32,749 nucleotides of DNA from Bacteroidota bacterium (lineage in GTDB: Bacteria > Bacteroidota > Bacteroidia > UKL13-3), in assembly GCA_947460345.1 (NCBI GenBank), contig CANHGM010000029.1, positions 1 to 32,749 on the forward strand, written 5' to 3'. The notes under the pieces are model-generated. The model searched no databases. It saw only the letters and a list, made by a program, of their open reading frames with translations, and was not told the DNA's origin. Both the position numbers and the translations under genes were made by a program. Below are positions 31,947-32,749 of this stretch, one piece after another. Position 1 is the first letter of the stretch. Every line of letters begins with the position of its first letter.

Positions 31947-32144
31947 ATGATTACAATAACTGAATTTGTTAAAACGAGACGGAAACAATTGAAGCTAACC
32001 CAGGAGGAATTTGCTTTGAAGGCGGGTGTTGCGTTAACTGTTGTAAGAAAAATAGAGCAAGGAAAAGAGAACCTGAGCTTATCAAAAGTAAACCAGGTGT
32101 TGAAGATGTTTGGCCATGTTTTAGGACCAGTAATTGAAAAATAA
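31947..32144 (+). CDS. hipB: HipB-like antitoxin / XRE-family repressor
   Basis: 65 residues from ATG at 31947; a longer frame from 31929 begins inside the operator and is not used. EFVKTRRKQLKLTQEEFALKAGVALTVVRKIEQGKENLSLSKVNQVLKMFG is a complete helix-turn-helix of the Cro/HipB type with the LTQEEFA and VRKIEQGK helices. HipB proteins dimerise, bind the operators of their own locus and, in two-gene systems, hold the HipA kinase inactive. There is only a short tail (HVLGPVIEK) after the DNA-binding domain, which suits a three-gene locus where another protein does the neutralising. The next gene starts 2 bp after its stop. Confidence 0.88.
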   Translation: MITITEFVKTRRKQLKLTQEEFALKAGVALTVVRKIEQGKENLSLSKVNQVLKMFGHVLGPVIEK

Positions 32145-32146
32145 AT

Positions 32147-32482
32147 ATGAGACAAGCTATTATTAAATATAACAATATCTTGGCTGGCTTGCTAAAAGAG
32201 CTAGATACAGGCGAGTATGAGTTCACCTATGATGAACAATATGTAAAAAACCACCCTAAGTTATTTATTGTTTTCCAAATGCCTGTGACCAAAAATTCCT
32301 ATAGAAGCAAGAGGCTTTTTCCATTTTTTGATGGATTAATTCCTGAAGGTTGGCTACTAACAATTGCGGCTGAAAGTTGGAAAATAAATAAAAATGATCG
32401 AATGGGTCTGCTATTGGCTTGTTGTCAGAATACCATTGGAGCTGTAAGTGTTCACCCTGTAATAGAAAAACGAGATGAATAA
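32147..32482 (+). CDS. hipS: HipS-like protein (separate HipA N-terminal subdomain)
   Basis: 111 residues equal to the N-terminal subdomain 1 of HipA: NNILAGLLKELDTGEYEFTYDEQYV, LFIVFQMPVTKNSYRSKRLFPFFDGLIPEGWLL and NDRMGLLLACCQNTIGAVSV. In ordinary HipA these residues are fused to the kinase; here they stop and a new gene begins, overlapping by 8 bp. In the E. coli O127 HipBST system the separate subdomain (HipS) is the antitoxin of the kinase HipT, so the same role is inferred. It is translated directly after hipB. Confidence 0.88.
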   Translation: MRQAIIKYNNILAGLLKELDTGEYEFTYDEQYVKNHPKLFIVFQMPVTKNSYRSKRLFPFFDGLIPEGWLLTIAAESWKINKNDRMGLLLACCQNTIGAVSVHPVIEKRDE

Positions 32483-32749
32483 GTGTTTGTATTGCTATAA
32501 AGAATTAGACATCATTGATACCGGTGATTACCATACCAAATGTATCAATGCTTTCTTTGGTTCTAAGTCTGCTCCAGATTTGCCTTATAGACTAGACGAG
32601 ATGGAAAAATTAGCTAAGGAAGCCGTAGAATTGTCGATAACTGTTCCGGGCGTGCAACCCAAATTATCTCTTGGTTGGATTAAAAACAATTTGAAAGATG
32701 GACATCAGGGACGTTTAACCATCATGGATGCATTAGAGGGATTGTATAT
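32475..32749 (+). CDS. hipT: HipT-like Ser/Thr kinase toxin, 5' part (runs off window)
   Basis: 91 residues are visible, starting at an ATG that overlaps the hipS stop by 8 bp. CLYCYKEL at the start with DYHTKC later gives Cys4, Cys7, His20 and Cys23, a small zinc-knuckle. The next part, LSITVPGVQPKLSLGWIK, is the Gly-rich phosphate-binding segment at the start of the HipA kinase domain. The catalytic loop and the inhibitory Ser sites would lie beyond base 32749. HipT kinases phosphorylate aminoacyl-tRNA synthetases (TrpS in the studied case); the target here is unknown. Confidence 0.88.
   Translation, partial: MNKCLYCYKELDIIDTGDYHTKCINAFFGSKSAPDLPYRLDEMEKLAKEAVELSITVPGVQPKLSLGWIKNNLKDGHQGRLTIMDALEGLY

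Overview
The window looks like a chromosomal segment of an AT-rich member of the Bacteroidota. Several signs agree: Bacteroidota-type promoter boxes (TTG about 19-22 nt ahead of TAnnTTTG) stand before many genes; two proteins carry type IX secretion C-terminal sorting domains (one type B / gliding-associated, one type A); and typical neighbours of the phylum are present (HipA split in two, WYL regulator, FIST sensor, DDGSC-type lipoprotein). I cannot name the genus from the sequence.

Left part (1-16.2 kb) is mostly housekeeping: the end of a beta-carbonic anhydrase, an unusual nitronate-monooxygenase-like protein, a small coiled-coil protein, an EamA transporter, cyclophilin plus Uup-type ABC-F ATPase, a family 9 glycosyltransferase, a 1199-residue secreted repeat protein, a DbpA-like RNA helicase, biotin carboxylase, a MntA-HepT toxin-antitoxin pair, and fructose-1,6-bisphosphatase with a 4HBT thioesterase gene that has an in-frame stop in its 5' part.

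Middle part (16.2-19.7 kb) is gene-poor and full of interspersed repeats from at least four families. They surround a single lipoprotein di-heme cytochrome c peroxidase gene. Two copies of one repeat family sit on either side of that gene.

Right part (19.7-32.7 kb) is accessory. A WYL regulator stands divergently to a run of short secreted or lipoprotein genes and an M43 metalloprotease. Three of these genes start with almost the same ~90 nt leader, and a fourth has a decayed copy. A helically phased operator-like array is present twice, and the second copy still carries the decayed 5' end of a second WYL gene. Then comes a FIST - six-PAS histidine kinase - single-domain response regulator operon, and a tripartite hipB/hipS/hipT-like toxin-antitoxin locus that runs off the end. 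Two ~260 bp direct repeats lie 12.3 kb apart around most of this region. On the minus strand the right copy has a perfect promoter and a terminator-like hairpin, which suggests a small RNA; in the left copy the promoter is mutated.

The most interesting parts are the repeated leader/operator array controlled (by inference) by the WYL protein, the promoter-repeat-terminator element, and the exact 40 bp spacing of the hip operator repeats. All functions are read from sequence motifs; no database search was possible.
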